Shown here: positions 25,278 through 38,100 of the stretch, piece by piece
Layout: each line of letters opens with the position of its first letter
Numbering within the stretch: the stretch's first letter is position 1
NCBI RefSeq assembly: GCF_020520425.1
Contig: NC_079487.1
Span: 86,557,141 to 86,621,140 of the forward strand
DNA: 64,000 bases
Origin: Spinacia oleracea
Lineage: Eukaryota > Streptophyta > Magnoliopsida > Caryophyllales > Amaranthaceae
Direction of reading: 5' to 3'
Position numbers and translations under genes: made by a program
Notes under the pieces: generated by a model
The model's input: only the letters and a program-made list of their open reading frames with translations
Databases searched by the model: none
What the model was told of the DNA's origin: nothing

Positions 25278-25292
25278 CAAAAAGGGGGAAAT
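25278..25292 (+). other. Polypurine tract
   Basis: CAAAAAGGGGGAAAT-type purine run directly before the 3' LTR; plus-strand DNA priming site. Confidence 0.85.
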
Positions 25293-26411
25293 TGTTGATT
25301 CCTGAGTTTTGACGATGACAAACTTAAGCTATACTCACAACTGGTTATCTAAGGAATGTCAGGGACAGGTTAACATGAAGCGATTAGTACACTTAGCAAG
25401 AACAAGAGTACAATGATACCAGCTGAGAAGCCATGAAGAGAACAAGTTCAAAACAAGGATTAAGATTGAAGCCAAGACCAAAAATAATGTTGGCTAGGAA
25501 GTCTTCTAAGTATCGAAAGGTATAAGATCAGTGTAACTCAGATACTGCTTAGTATGGGAACAAAGTCTTTTCGTAGAGTCCAAATTATATTTTTGAAACA
25601 AAAATAAATCAGTTTATTTCTAGATAAGCTTAGAAGTTTGAAACTGATTTTAAAAATCCTACTTAAGGTAATATGCTTGTGAATTTGAGTTGCTATACAA
25701 CTCTTAAATCCGTAGAGATAGATTTTATAAAACGCGTTTTAATGAGTTTATTTGCGAAAATCTATCTTTTGAAAAGAGTCCTAAATTGTGTTGAATTGGA
25801 ATCTAGGGTTAACTCTTCGTTCTTATAAATAAACCTCAAGTTATTTACGAAAGTTTTTATCAGACTTTTTGCTATCAAACCGGAAGCTTTCAGGTATCAC
25901 CCTTAAAGTTTTAATCTTTAAAGTGTCTGTTCCTGTTCCCATATAGAGCAGTATTTGTTACTTGGTTTTACATCTTGTGTTAGTATTTAAGTTTAATATC
26001 TATTCGTTTTATCATTGTGTTGAGTTATTGTATGATAAGCCTGAGTCAGGCTTACTTAAGCAAGAGTGAAAGATCTCGCAAGAGATCCGTGAGGTGAAGC
26101 AGTTGAGGGACTGTTTTCATAAGGGAAGGAACAAAGAGGGTTGTCCCTAGTCATCTGTGATCAGAGACGATTTACAGATTGTGGCCCGAGTAGATTAGGC
26201 TTGTAAAGAAACTGAGTTGTTTTGCCTAATTAGTAAAAGTGTTTAAGTCCCCAAAGGGGCCGTGGTTTTTTCCTCTCTATTGGGCCTAGAGAGTTTTCCA
26301 CGCTAAATCTTGCTTGCATATTTTACTGTTTCTGTTCCTAGTAGTTTAATTTTTGTAAAACCGTAAAATATCAATTCACCCCCCCTCTTGAGGAACTCTG
26401 TGAAACTAACA
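25293..26411 (+). repeat. 3' LTR of the first Sirevirus-type element
   Basis: 1,119 bp, same ends as the 5' LTR, about 11 substitutions and no length change between them. Confidence 0.97.
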
Positions 26412-27047
26412 GTTTTTCCGGTGGCTTTATCTAGCTATCAGATCCTACTTCCAGAACTTCTATCTAGCTATCAGATCCCACTCCTAGAACCTCTAACTAG
26501 CTTTCGGATCCTACTCCTAGATCCCTTAACCAACTGTAGGATCCTACTTCTGAAACACATAACCAATTGCCAGATCTATCCCATAATGCCTAACCAACTG
26601 CCGTCAAATGTTCTCGGTACCCCATTAATAGTGGTGGTACATGTGGTAAAACGTGATGGAGAAGCCATGGTAGAGAAGCCAACTCGTAGCAAACTTATTA
26701 AATGGAAATCAAACTATTGCAAACTCCTGAGGCTTTTTATATGGAAAAAACCTAAAATAATCCTAACTATTTCCGGTCTTCTCATTTTAATCCTAACTAC
26801 AATTAATTCCACAATAATCCCAATTATAGGAGTGGTCTTCTTTTAACAGTCTTACACATTTAACCACCTACAATACTCAGTCATTTCATTAAATGTGGGC
26901 CCGTTGCTTTCTTCTTCTAATCCTTCCTTCCATAGATGAACCGTTTCCTTTCCTTCTCTCTTCTTCTTCTTCCTTCAACCCATGTTGCATACCGTCCAAA
27001 AAAAAAAAGCACTTCATGGCAAGTCAAAATCAACCTCACCAATTATA
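26412..27047. other. Spacer with low-copy repeats
   Basis: The first 200 bp carry four degenerate ~35-bp units (CTAGCTATCAGATCC-like, 26430-26580). Positions 26757-26830 are an inverted homologue of 55676-55745. No gene recognised. Confidence 0.5.
26757..26830. repeat. Inverted homologue of 55676-55745
   Basis: Reverse complement shares GTTAGGATTAAAATGAGA and surrounding sequence with 55676-55745, about 65 bp in all. Could be the two arms of one large element or two independent short elements. Confidence 0.55.
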
Positions 27048-28008
27048 GGAAAAATTACTTTAAATATATAATCCAATCTTTCGACGATTTTTCATTACTA
27101 ATCCAAGCTTTTGATTAGTGTCTAATAATCTAATCTTTGCATCCCATTAACTTCTATTGCACCCAACAAGTCACCAACCTGATACAACAAGTAACCTATA
27201 CACGTGTCAAGCAACCATTCGTTATAATTTATTTTTAAAAAATAATTTATTTTTATTTTTATCTTTATCTTTATCTTTTCTTTCTTGTTTTTGGTTTCTT
27301 TTTATTTCTTCTTTCCTTCCTCCTTGATTTCATGATTTGATTAAACTGAAAATCAATTCCTTTCCCTTAATTTTGAGCCAGAAACCGCATCAAATATTGG
27401 AAATTAACAACCGCATCAATTTCGTCAACCACATCTAGCTACTTTATTAAGTATTTTACAGTCAACCGCATCGATTTCGTCAACCGCAAGAATGATTTTG
27501 TCAACAACATCGATTTCTTCAAGTATTTTACGATTGGGATCTTCTCTTTGTGATTCCATTGGTGTTTGGAGTGAAGGTAGGAGAGAGAGTATATTGAATA
27601 ACGAAGGTGATAAACCCTAAGATTTTGAAAGAGAAAAGGGGCAGCCATGGTGGCTGGCCGTCATGGATCCAAAAAATAGAGGAGGAAAAGGGGAGAGAGA
27701 AAATAAATAAATAAGTTCATGAAGCTCAGTTGGTGTTTTTCTGCTTTTTATCGCAAGAGGAGAGAGATGGGCTGCTGGGATGGAGGAGTGACAGAAGGCG
27801 AGGACAGAGGAGGAGAGAGTAGGAAGAATGAAGAAAAAAAACTACTTTATCTTTATTTTTATTTAATTTGACTTTTTTAGCTAGTTTTCAGTCATTTAGG
27901 TGCAATATAAGTTAATGGGTGCAAAGGTTAGATTATTAGATAATAATCAAAATGTGGGATTATTAACAAAAATAACCGAAATATTGGATTATTTAAAGTA
28001 ATTTCCCC
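27048..28008. mobile_element. Non-autonomous Mutator-like element
   Basis: 961 bp. Identical 9-bp flanks CCAATTATA at 27039-27047 and 28009-28017. Termini GGAAAAATTACTTTAAAT and the inverted AATCC-ATTTAAAGTAATTTCC make terminal inverted repeats of about 30 bp. The interior has CAACCGCATC-like repeats (27380-27500) and no transposase. Confidence 0.8.
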
Positions 28009-28017
28009 CCAATTATA

Positions 28018-28374
28018 AGCTAGTGTCAAAACGACCTTTCTTCAAATTTCCAAATCCTAACCTCACTCACACCAATTCGTCTCAGAGCTCCACGTACTTC
28101 TCCACATAATCAAATACAAAGTAATTTACGATGGAAATTCAGAAATTCCACATTAGAAAACACAATTCATCAAAAATTCAATCTAAATTAGAATATAACC
28201 ATTATCAAATTGCCAAAACGTTATTACAAAATTAGATCATAATAGTTCTCCCGATGTAATAAACCATCCATTTATGGTTTCTGGTCCTGCCTTGAGGTTT
28301 ATCAATAATTCTTGTGTCTATTCCAAGTAAGTAGCCGAAGTTAGAGCAACAAGAGGACTAACTTCCTTCTTCTT
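28018..28374. other. Spacer before the second retrotransposon
   Basis: No gene recognised. It was contiguous with 40878 onward before the element inserted; 28370-28374 (TTCTT) is one TSD copy. Confidence 0.6.
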
Positions 28375-29561
28375 TGTTAGTTTTGTGGAGTTCCACAAGA
28401 GGGGGGGTGAATTGATTTTTTGCAGTTTTATAAGAAATAAACAATAAGGAACAGAAACAGCAAATAGAGCAAGCACGATTTAGCGTGGAAAACTCTCTAG
28501 GCCCAATAGAGAGGAAAAAACCACGGCCCCTTTGGGGACTTAAACACTTCTACTAATTAGGCAAAACAACTCAGTTTCTTTACAAGCCTAATCTACTCGG
28601 GCTACAATCTGTAAATCACCTCAGGTTACAGATAACTAGGAACAACCCCTCGTTGTTCCTTTCTCCCAATGAAGCAATCCCTCAATTGTTCCAACTCACA
28701 GATCTCGTTTGAGATCTTTCACTCTTGCTCTAGTAAGCCTGACTCAGGCTTATCATACATCAATTCGACTTAAAATAAATACAGAATAAATAAAAACTAA
28801 GATGAATACGAAGACACAAGACCTACCAACCAATAATGCTCTATCTGGGAACAGGAACAGACTCTTAAAAATAAAGACTTTAAAGGTGATACCTGAAAGC
28901 TCCGATTTTGTGAGTCTGATAAGTTTTACGAGAAGAACTTTAGGTGTATTTATAGCGATTCTGTGATTTACCCTAGTAAACCTAGACTCCCAAATTCTAA
29001 TCAGATTAGGATTCTCCTAAAGATAAGTTTCTGTTTAAGAAACGATTTAATCTTCTAGAGTGTTTGATACCAAATCAAATTCTATCTTTATAAACCTAAA
29101 GACTTGAACTTCTCCTCGACTTCTTCCAAAGATTTTCTTTAATCATGATTAACTGATTTTAGACATATTAAAACCTTTCTTTAATATCGATAATCATGTG
29201 GATTAAAACTTAGTTTATTCTGTGACCCTAAGAACTTAGGTGATAACTTAACTCTTTAAAAACAATGTTCCCAGACTTAGCAGTATGTTTGATACATTGC
29301 CTTGTACCTTTGCGTATTCATCAAAAACTTCTTAAGCCTTCACAGAAGCTTAATCCTTGCATCCACACTTGAAGCTTCTTGACTTGTTATATCATTTGAT
29401 GCTGCTTCAAGGATTTATTGGACTTGTTTTCTTTCCTTCGAAACTTCTTCATCCTTATCAGTATAAGTTGAATGTGACCACTTCACTCCAGTCCTGTCAT
29501 TTCTAGAATGTAAAACGTAAGCACAAATAAGCTTGTCATCATCAAAACTCAGGGACCAACA
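28375..29561 (-). repeat. 3' LTR of the second Sirevirus-type element
   Basis: 1,187 bp; in element orientation it begins TGTTGGTCCCTGAG and ends ACAAAACTAACA. Confidence 0.96.
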
Positions 29562-29577
29562 ATTTCCCCCTTTTTGA
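29562..29577 (-). other. Polypurine tract of the second element
   Basis: On the minus strand an AAAAAGGGGGAAAT purine run abuts the 3' LTR, matching the first element. Confidence 0.85.
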
Positions 29578-30110
29578 TGATGACAACCTTTCAACTTGAA
29601 TAAAATCCTAGCATTCTTTTAAAGTAAACATGGTTAGTTCCGAACATGTGATGATCATAGAAACAGACATTTAAAAACATAGATAGAACCATGTATGAGT
29701 AAAATCAGAATGAAACAAGTTGCCAATAATAATCTCTTCCCCCTTTGGAATGATCAAAAAGGCGGATTGAAAAACGATTTTGCAGAAGGAAAGTGTGAGA
29801 ACCATGTTACCCTTACAAACAGGGAACCTCATTGCAGCTCAAGTCGGTCAACGAGTTTGACCACACCCCTGCAAGCAAAACCAGGCAAAAGCAGCATAGA
29901 AAAACAAGACAAGTAATAACCCTGCATATTAGTGTGAACTAATCATCAGAACGTAGGAAAAGCGCGCTAATGGATATTAGCCATGATAAACCCGGCGCAA
30001 CACAACCAAAACATATTGTTCCAAAGATTCACATAACAAAAACCAAAATAAAATGTTTATAGGTAACAGGAAGGGGTTTTTTTTGTTTTTGTAGCAAGGT
30101 CTGGGCAGGT

Positions 30111-31684
30111 TCAGGGGTGAGGAGAGGCAGGATCATCTTCAACAACTTCTTCAGTGCAGACCACCTCCTCTTGGATCATATCAGCCAATCGTTCTGTCAT
30201 ATCATTAAAGAATTGAGCTTGATCCACCTGCACCTGAACCATCAGCTCCTAGAGCGCCTTGATTGAAGCTTGACTGGCAGTGTTGTCCTGCTGCAGCTGA
30301 TCCAACCTGTCCATCAGCTTGGTGAGAGTGCTGTCATGGGATGGAGCTGCAGACTGAGTTTCTCCCTCTTTATCTGAATCAGATTCATCAACATGGTAGA
30401 CTGATGGAGGAACACCCTTAGAAGAACTAGCTATGCGACGACTGCGCCTGATTGGTGGGTTTGAAGTAGGTGAATGATGAAGAGACTGTTATTTTGCAGG
30501 AACCAGAGGGGGGATCTTTCTTTAGGTCTCAAATCAACTGTCCCACCCTCAGATTTCCCTCCTTTGACCATACAAGGAAATACAGTCTCTCCCTCTTCTT
30601 CAGACACATCATCCTCTTCCTCTATCTCTTCACCGTCGCCATCCTCAAGCTGAGCCTGGTCACCTGGTCCCATCTTCCCCACACAAACAACTCCATCTAT
30701 AACCTTCAGACTAATCCCATTCAGACAGGATCGAGACAGGATATGGGCTTGGCTAAGTGGCTCAGAGGTGTAAGAAGTGAGATCAACACCCATTTTCCGC
30801 ATGATGAAGGTGAGAAGAGACCCATAGCCAATAAAGTTATTTTGGGATATGCAGTGGGTGAGATGGGCGATAAAAATAGCGGGAAAGTTAATTTGATGTT
30901 GATTTTCGAGGAGGTAGATGTAGATCAGGTCGGGTTTGCTGGCCAAGGCCCTCTTATCAGCACGAGGAACCAGACCCCGACGGACCACATTGAACAGAAC
31001 TTTTTGAAAAGGTGTGAGTAATGACTGGTTAAGAGCCTTTGGTACCTTCCCTGGTCCCCCAAAGTAAGAGTATACGTCCTTCATTGTGGTACTAACAAGT
31101 TCAATTTGACCCTTCCCCTTATAATAGACTTCTTCCCCCAACACATGAACCTTAAACCATGAACCCAATTTTTCAGCTGTAAACCTAATTTTTGTCCCAT
31201 TAACAGTGGAATGACAAACCCCTTCTGAATAAGTAAAATTCGAACAAAACTCCCCCATAGCCTCCGGAAACATACAAGTATTCGAACAGACCTCAAATAA
31301 GAAAGTCCACCCCTGTAACTCTAGACATTCTAGTAGTTCGACAAACCCTACTTCTCTACACCAAGAAAAATCGACACTTAAACCCTGAAGCATGCGATCA
31401 ATGGGAAAGAAATGATACCTAGGTTCATCGGGTTTAACTTTCTTCTCCATTGGGGGTTGGAGTTCCCCCTGAACTGGTGTTGGCTGCTCCTTCTTCACCA
31501 GAAACTTTCTTTTTGTCGTCAATTTAGCAGCAGATTTCGAAGCAGGTTGCTTGGTTGGAGGTGTTGGGGCCATGTTACCAGTGGGTGGTGGTGGAAGAGT
31601 TTGAAGAGGGACGGCGGTGATAATCAGAATTGAGGGAGAGTGAGGGTTTGTGGAATTTGGAAAGGTGAGGTGGTAGAGTGTCAT
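30111..31684 (-). pseudogene. Third ORF of the second element
   Basis: Opens with a 417-aa frame (31684 to 30431) homologous to the first element's third ORF, including the basic Pro/Lys N-terminus and the same globular region, and crosses the place where the first copy is shifted. It leaves frame near 30530. The coiled-coil-like tail continues in another frame to about 30111 and has at least one in-frame stop near 30250. The globular part is conserved between the two copies, suggesting it was functional in their common ancestor. Confidence 0.7.
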
Positions 31685-32163
31685 GATTATATAGGAGAGG
31701 TGGTTGACGAATAAATAGGGGGTGATAAGGATGTGGGTTTGAAATTCAAAATTCCGGGAAGTGTGAGAGGTTTGATTAGATGCTCTTCAATTTTATAGGC
31801 GAGGGATTGGAATATGAAGGGTTTCAGAATTGGGAATTGGTGTGTGGGAAGCGTGTGTAAGTGAACAAAATGAAAGGTCATGCATGCACCGGGTTCATAT
31901 GATTCATTGAACCAAAAATGCTTTCCATTCATTTTTTATTTTCCCACACAAATGCAAAATAAATACAAGTCTAGTAATTAGTGCAGTTACCTTAGTGATG
32001 CACAAACGTGACTGTGGTAATGCTCAGCTGGGTTTTGCAACAAGATTGTATTTGTTAGTCCATTCAGAGAAAAATAAAGCAACAAAAATTACATTTTTTG
32101 TTTTTTTTTTTTAAAAAAAAAATCATCCAAGTAAGATTAGAGAAAAGAAATTTGCTCGACGTA

Positions 32164-35099
32164 TCACTTAATTTTAATCATACCAAGTTCTAACCCCAGT
32201 TTGTCGTGTCTGTCCCTATTCAAGGGTTTTGTCAAGATATCAGCTACTTGATCTTCAGTAGGACAGAATTCGAGTTTTACCTGTTCCTTTTCTACATAGT
32301 CTTTTAGAAAATGATGCCTAATATGTATGTGCTTGACCCTTGAATGATGAACTGGATCTTTGGATATACAGATGGCACTTGTGTTGTCACATAGTATGGG
32401 AACACACTTTAGTCTCATGCCAAAGTCGCTTAGTTGTTGCTTGATCCATAGCATTTGGGAACAGCATGAAGCAGCTGCGACGTATTCGGCTTCTGTTGTG
32501 GATAGTGCAACAGTGTTCTGTTTCTTGGATGCCCAAGAGACGGCACATGCTCCAAGGAACTAGACCATTCCCGATGTGCTTTTCCTCTATACCTCGTTTG
32601 ATCTACACTTTTACCTTCTTGATCCTCATCTAGCCTTGTGGTGGTTCCCATTGGAGTATGATTGCTTTTGGCTGACTCCATTCCATATTTCTTGATGAGA
32701 TCCTTGATGTATTTCTGTTCGTGGATCATGATGCCTTGTTCCGTTTGCTTAATTTGGAGACCTAGGAAGAAGTTTAGTTCTCCCATCATGCTCATTTGAA
32801 ATTCTTGCTGCATTAAGTCAGAAAATTCCTTGCAAAGATCCTCATTAGTAGCACCAAATATGATATCATCAACGTAGATGTGAAGAATTAATACATTTGT
32901 GTTTCTTGATTTGAGAAACAAGGTTCTGTCAACCTTACCTCGATTGAATTGATTGTCTAATAGGAAATGAGAGAGACGTTCATACCAGGCTCTTGGGGCT
33001 TGTTTTAGTCCGTATAGTGCCTTGTCTAGCTTGTATACATGTGAGGGGTATTCTGGATCTTCAAATCCTGGTGGTTGTTCCACATAAACTTCCTCTTTAA
33101 GATATCCGTTTAGGAACGCACATTTTACATCCATTTGATAGAGTTTGAACCCCATGTATGAAGCAAATGCTATAAGTATGCGTATTGCTTCCATTCTGGC
33201 AACTGGAGCAAAAGTCTCTTCAAAGTCTATTCCTTCTTGTTGATTGTACCCCTTGACAACCAATCTGGCTTTGTTCCTGGTGATTGTTGCATGTTTGTCT
33301 TGTTTGTTTCGGAATACCCACTTTAAACCTATTACTCGATTGTTCAATGGTGTGGGCTCAAGGTGCCATACTTTATTCCTTTCGAATTCATTAAGTTCCT
33401 CTTGCATGGCAATGATCCAATCAGAGTGAGTTAGTGCTTCTTTATAATTTTTAGGTTCAATCATGGATAAATAAGCATAGAAAGAACAAAAGTTTTTGAG
33501 TTGTGATCTCATTGTTGTTCCTCGTCCAAGATCACTAATTATTTGGTCAAGTGGATGTGAGCTTTGATGTTTCCAAGGTCTAGGTTGGAATGGTGTAGTG
33601 ACTTCTTCAGTAATCTATTCCACTTGTTCATTTGGTTCTGTACGATCTTCGGTTTGTATCGGTTCCTCTTCAGCTGTGCCACCTTCAGGTGTTTCTTTAT
33701 TCTGAGCTTGTTCTTCTATTTGAGAATTCCTTCTTATCTCTTCGTCTTCTGTTACTCTTGTAAGTCCTAGTTCAAAGTTTCCATCAGAGGTTGTACCTGT
33801 AACAAAGTTTTGGGAGTCAGTTTCATCAAATATAATGTGAATGCTTTCTTCCATGCACATGGTCCTTTTGTTAAATACTCGATATGCTTTGCTGTTTGAG
33901 GCATATCCTAAGAATATGGCTTCATCACTTCGTGCATCAAATTTTCCCAGTTGATCCTTTCCATTGTTGTGGACGAAACATTTGCAGCTAAAGATTCTGA
34001 GATACGTTATTGAGGGTTTTCTTCCTCTGTACAGTTCATATGGGGTTTTGTTTTTGATGGCTCTAATTAGTACTCGATATAGCATGCAGTGTTCAGAGCT
34101 TCGGCCCAAAAACTTTTGGGGAGTCCACTAGCAATCATCATAGTCCTTGTCATGTCTTCAAGAGTTCGGTTCTTTCTTTCTACTACCCCATTCTGTTGAG
34201 GTGTTCTTGGTGCTGAGAAATTATGATTTATTCCTAAATTTTTACATAGGTCATCGAACTTTTTGTTTTGGAATTCTGTACCATGATCTGATCTGATGTG
34301 GACCAGTTTGTGATTGCTTTGACGTTGGACCTTAGAGGCAAAGGTCAGGAATTCTTCAAATGTTTCTTCCTTGCTAGCTAGGAAAATCACCCATGTGTAT
34401 CCTGAGAAGTCATCCACAATTATAAGCACATACTTCTTTCCACTCCTGCTATGAGTTCTCATTGGTCCACATAGATCCATGTGGATCAGTTCCAGCGGTC
34501 TTGTTGTGCTGACTACTCCTTTTAATTTAAAGGATGTTCTCACTTGTTTACCTTTGATGCATGCATCGCAGACTGATAATTTTACAAACTTTGTCTTTGG
34601 AAGATCTGTGACTAGATCTTTTGAATTCTACTTGTTCTTTAGAGAAAGACTAGCATGACCAAATCTTTTGTGCCATAACAATGGATCATCTTCAATAACG
34701 ATGAGACAAGTCAGATTAGAGTGAGGAACAGAGTTAAGATTTACCACATATGTGTTCCCTCTTCTCTGTCCCTCTAAGTTCACTGTTTCAGTGTTACTGT
34801 TTTATAATTAGACACTTATCCGAGAAATTTTTTGCATAATTTCCTTTGTCACAGAATTGAGAAATACTTAATAGACTGTGTCCAAGACCATCAACCAGAA
34901 ATACATTATAGATGGAGTGAGACTTTGACTTACCGACTTTGCCAATACCAATGATGTTACCTTTCTTATTGTCGCCAAAAGTCACAGTTCCACTTTCATA
35001 GGTCGTGAGTGAGAGAAATCTGTTCCTATCTCCTGTCATGTGCTTGGAACAACCGCTGTCTAGGTACCATGTGTTGTTCCCCCTCACTTCGACCTGCAT
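32164..35099 (-). pseudogene. pol: pol of the second element, broken
   Basis: Pieces of the same polyprotein as the first element: protease (35099-34794, [11 protein letters not shown]), integrase (34543-34067 and 34109-33615), reverse transcriptase (33512-32430, YVDD intact) and the RNase H end (32454-32164). Lesions include a stop after the protease near 34794, a stop near 34630, a frame change near 34080, a stop near 33616 and a deletion of about 230 bp at about 32583 that removes the first RNase H Asp region (YTDADYAGD). It cannot encode a working enzyme. Confidence 0.92.
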
Positions 35100-35132
35100 T
35101 TAATCTTAGTTAGAGTTTTTAGGAACCCAAGC

Positions 35133-38100
35133 TAACTTGGAATTAAATCACTTTTCTTTACCCATTTAGTCTTGGTAAAATTTATGTTCCTTTCCAGATA
35201 CTTTTGGTTCTTAGGACAGTTGACTCTATAGTGGCCAATTAGTCCACAAAAGGTGCAAACAATGTCACTGTAGAGATCGACTCTGTTCTTTCTATGGGGA
35301 CGTTTTTTGTGGTTAAAACCCAATCCTTCTGTGCGTTTGGTCCTGGCTTCTTCTATCCATTTTGGTGTTCCTTCTATTCTGTGTTTAGTGTTTTTAGCTA
35401 ATTCTACTTCTAGGTAGGTCTTTTCTTGGTGGACCTTGACTAGTTCTAGTTGAGTCTTTTCTAGTTCCTTTTTATAGAGAGTTTTAGTCTTGGCAATTTC
35501 TAGATCAATCAGTTCTTGTTTTAGCCAGGAGTTCTCATTTCGCAAGGCCTCACATGTTTCTTTTATTTGAAGGTTCTGATCAAAAAGGCTGAAGAAACGG
35601 TTGTCAATGTCTATGTTGGTGGTTTTGGTCCATTCTAATTCTTCTGAGAGTTTCTTGACAGTGGACTGATGTTCTTTTTCAGAATCTAATTTTTCTTTTA
35701 AGAGATCCTCATAATCACTAGTGAGACAAGAGAGCAAGTCGAATAGTTCTAGTTTAGATAGAGAGTCAAGTTTGTTTTTAATTTGAAAAAGGCTTGCCTG
35801 AAATTTGCCTGACTCTGAATCTGAACCATCTTCTTCGTGATCAGCTACAAGGCACAGGTGAGCGATTTCTTCATTTGGTTGTTCCTGTTCCTCATCTGAG
35901 GAGGAGTCACCCCATGCAGAAATCATAGCTTTTCTTACATCAGTTTTTGAAAAGGAGTTCTTGTTGTCTCTGAATCTTTCTTTGTGCACTTCCTTTCCTT
36001 TTCCTTTTTCTTGTTCCCAGAGAGGACAATCCCTAATGCGATGTTCCAAGTTCCCACACTTGTGACATCCATTATCAGTTTTGGAGAATTTCCGATTTGG
36101 TTTGCCTCGATGATCTCCTTCTTTGTAGTTCCTAAACATCCTTCTGAACCTTCTGGCAATTAAAGCAGTTTCCTCATCTTCTTCTGAGTTTTTATCATTT
36201 TCAGTCTTTAGAGCCAGTGCTTTATTCCTTGGGTTCTCTGAGGGTCTGGCATTCAATTGCAGCTCATGGGTCAAGAGAGATCCAGCCAGTTGTTCAAGGT
36301 TGAATTTTGTAAAGTCCTTAGTTTCCTGTAGGGCAGTAACCTTGGCCATCCAAGGATCCCGAGGAAGACTCCTCAGTACCTTTCTTACTTGTTCCTCAGG
36401 AGTTATAATTTTCCCAGAGAATTCAATTCATTGATGATTTTTGTGAACCGAGTTATCATGTCCTGAATTGATTCTGAAGTCTTCATTGAGAACAATTCAT
36501 ATTGGTGCATCAAAAGGTCAATTTTTGATCTTTTGACTTCGTTTGTTCCTTCGTGAGTGACTTGGAGCAGATCCCAAATTTGTTTTGCATTTTTGCAGCC
36601 CATTACTCGATTATGCTCGTTTGGACAAAGTCCACAGTGAAGAATCTTTACAGCCATGGCATTAAGCTCAAGTTTCTCGTAGTCTGCTTTGTCAAATTCA
36701 ACTATGGGTTTAGGAACAGTTTCCCCAGAGGTGTTCAGTTTGGTAACTTGGAAGTCTCCAACTTCAATGACTCTCCAAACTTGGTAGTTTTCAGCCTTGA
36801 TGAAAATCTCCATCCTGTTCCTCCAATAAGAGTAGTACTTTCCACTAAACATAGGTTGTAATACCCCGAATTTTTAAAACTCGATTAGTTATGCTTAATT
36901 ATTTTTATTTAGCTAAAATCGTTTTAAATCCTAATTTCGAACTTTATTAATTAACGAAATTTTATTTCACTTAAATTTTTAATATCGATTTTTCTCTCAA
37001 ATTTTAACAATTTAATTTACGAGCCTAAGCTATTCTTTAAATCTTAATTATTTCGTAATTTATTTCGGATTTTGAATAATTTCGGAATGTTCTTATTTTA
37101 TTCGAAAACTAAATTTATTTTTCGTTAACGATATTTTTATAAAGAATTATTTTAGCTAAACAATTCTATTTTTAGTAGTTTCCAAAAATAACAACAAATT
37201 TCAGAATTTGGCCTGATCTTGTGAAATGACCAAAATTCCTTTGGGAATAAGATTTTCATTTCTCTTCTTTCTCCTGCTTTTCACGTGAACCAGGAGAAGA
37301 AGCCAACTTCTTCCCTTCCTTCTTCTTTTCCCTGAATTTAGTCCACGTACAAAGCAAAATCAAAATTTTGCTCCTCCACTTCTTCATTTACAAGTCCATT
37401 TCAAATCAGTAAATTGAATCACCAAAAATCAAAATAAAAACCAATTTCAATTCTCCTTCCCTTGTTTCTCTGAGTCGGTCCATCACCCACCACCACCACA
37501 GCCAACATCGATTACCACCTCGACCACCACTGCTCGACCACCGCCCCAGCCACCTTCAAACACCACCGCACCTCCCTTACCCTCTCCCTTTCACCGCACG
37601 CATCCCCTGCCCCTTTCCCCTGTCTTTCCTTCCTCTTTGCGGGACTGCTCCACCCACGCCACACACACACCACCATCACCGTCCACCCTCACCACCTTAT
37701 TCACCGACCTCCGCCGCCTATTTTTCCCGGCGAGCCGTCCTCCCCTCCGCCCAGAACCACCACGACACCACCCTTCAACCCCCTGCTCGTGCCCCTTTCT
37801 TCCTCTCTCTCCGTTTTGCCGCCACCAAGTAACCAACACCATCGCCGCCTCACCTCCGGCCCTGCGCCAAACCACCGAGCCACCCAGCCACCTCCTTTCC
37901 CCCCCTCCTCTTCTCTCCTCCTCTTTGTGCTCTTCCTCTGTTTCGTGCCCTGCTTCCAGAAACCAAAACCAATTTCTGGTTTTTGGTTTTATTCTCCTTA
38001 AAACCCATAATTAAGGTTGGCTACTTTCATTTGGGCTTTTGGTAAGTTAGAACCTAAATTGTTATTTTAGATTTTCTAAATTATTAATTTTCATGTTTTA

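Larger units (their letters stand above)
16511..26411 (+). mobile_element. Ty1/copia LTR retrotransposon, Sirevirus-type, near intact
   Basis: 9,901 bp flanked by GTTTT on both sides (16506-16510, 26412-26416). Order: LTR, primer-binding site, gag, pol (protease, integrase, reverse transcriptase, RNase H), a third ORF, polypurine tract, LTR. The integrase-before-RT order fixes it as Ty1/copia. The long LTRs, a gag over 600 aa with coiled coils, and the extra 3' ORF point to the Sirevirus (SIRE/Maximus) lineage. The two LTRs have the same length and differ at about 11 sites by eye (about 1%), so insertion is recent. gag and pol are open; only the third ORF is visibly frameshifted. Confidence 0.95.

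Noticed and set aside
37591..38014. Overlapping Pro- and Arg-rich ORFs on both strands
   Set aside because: Low-complexity C-rich part of the 2.7-kb solo LTR.
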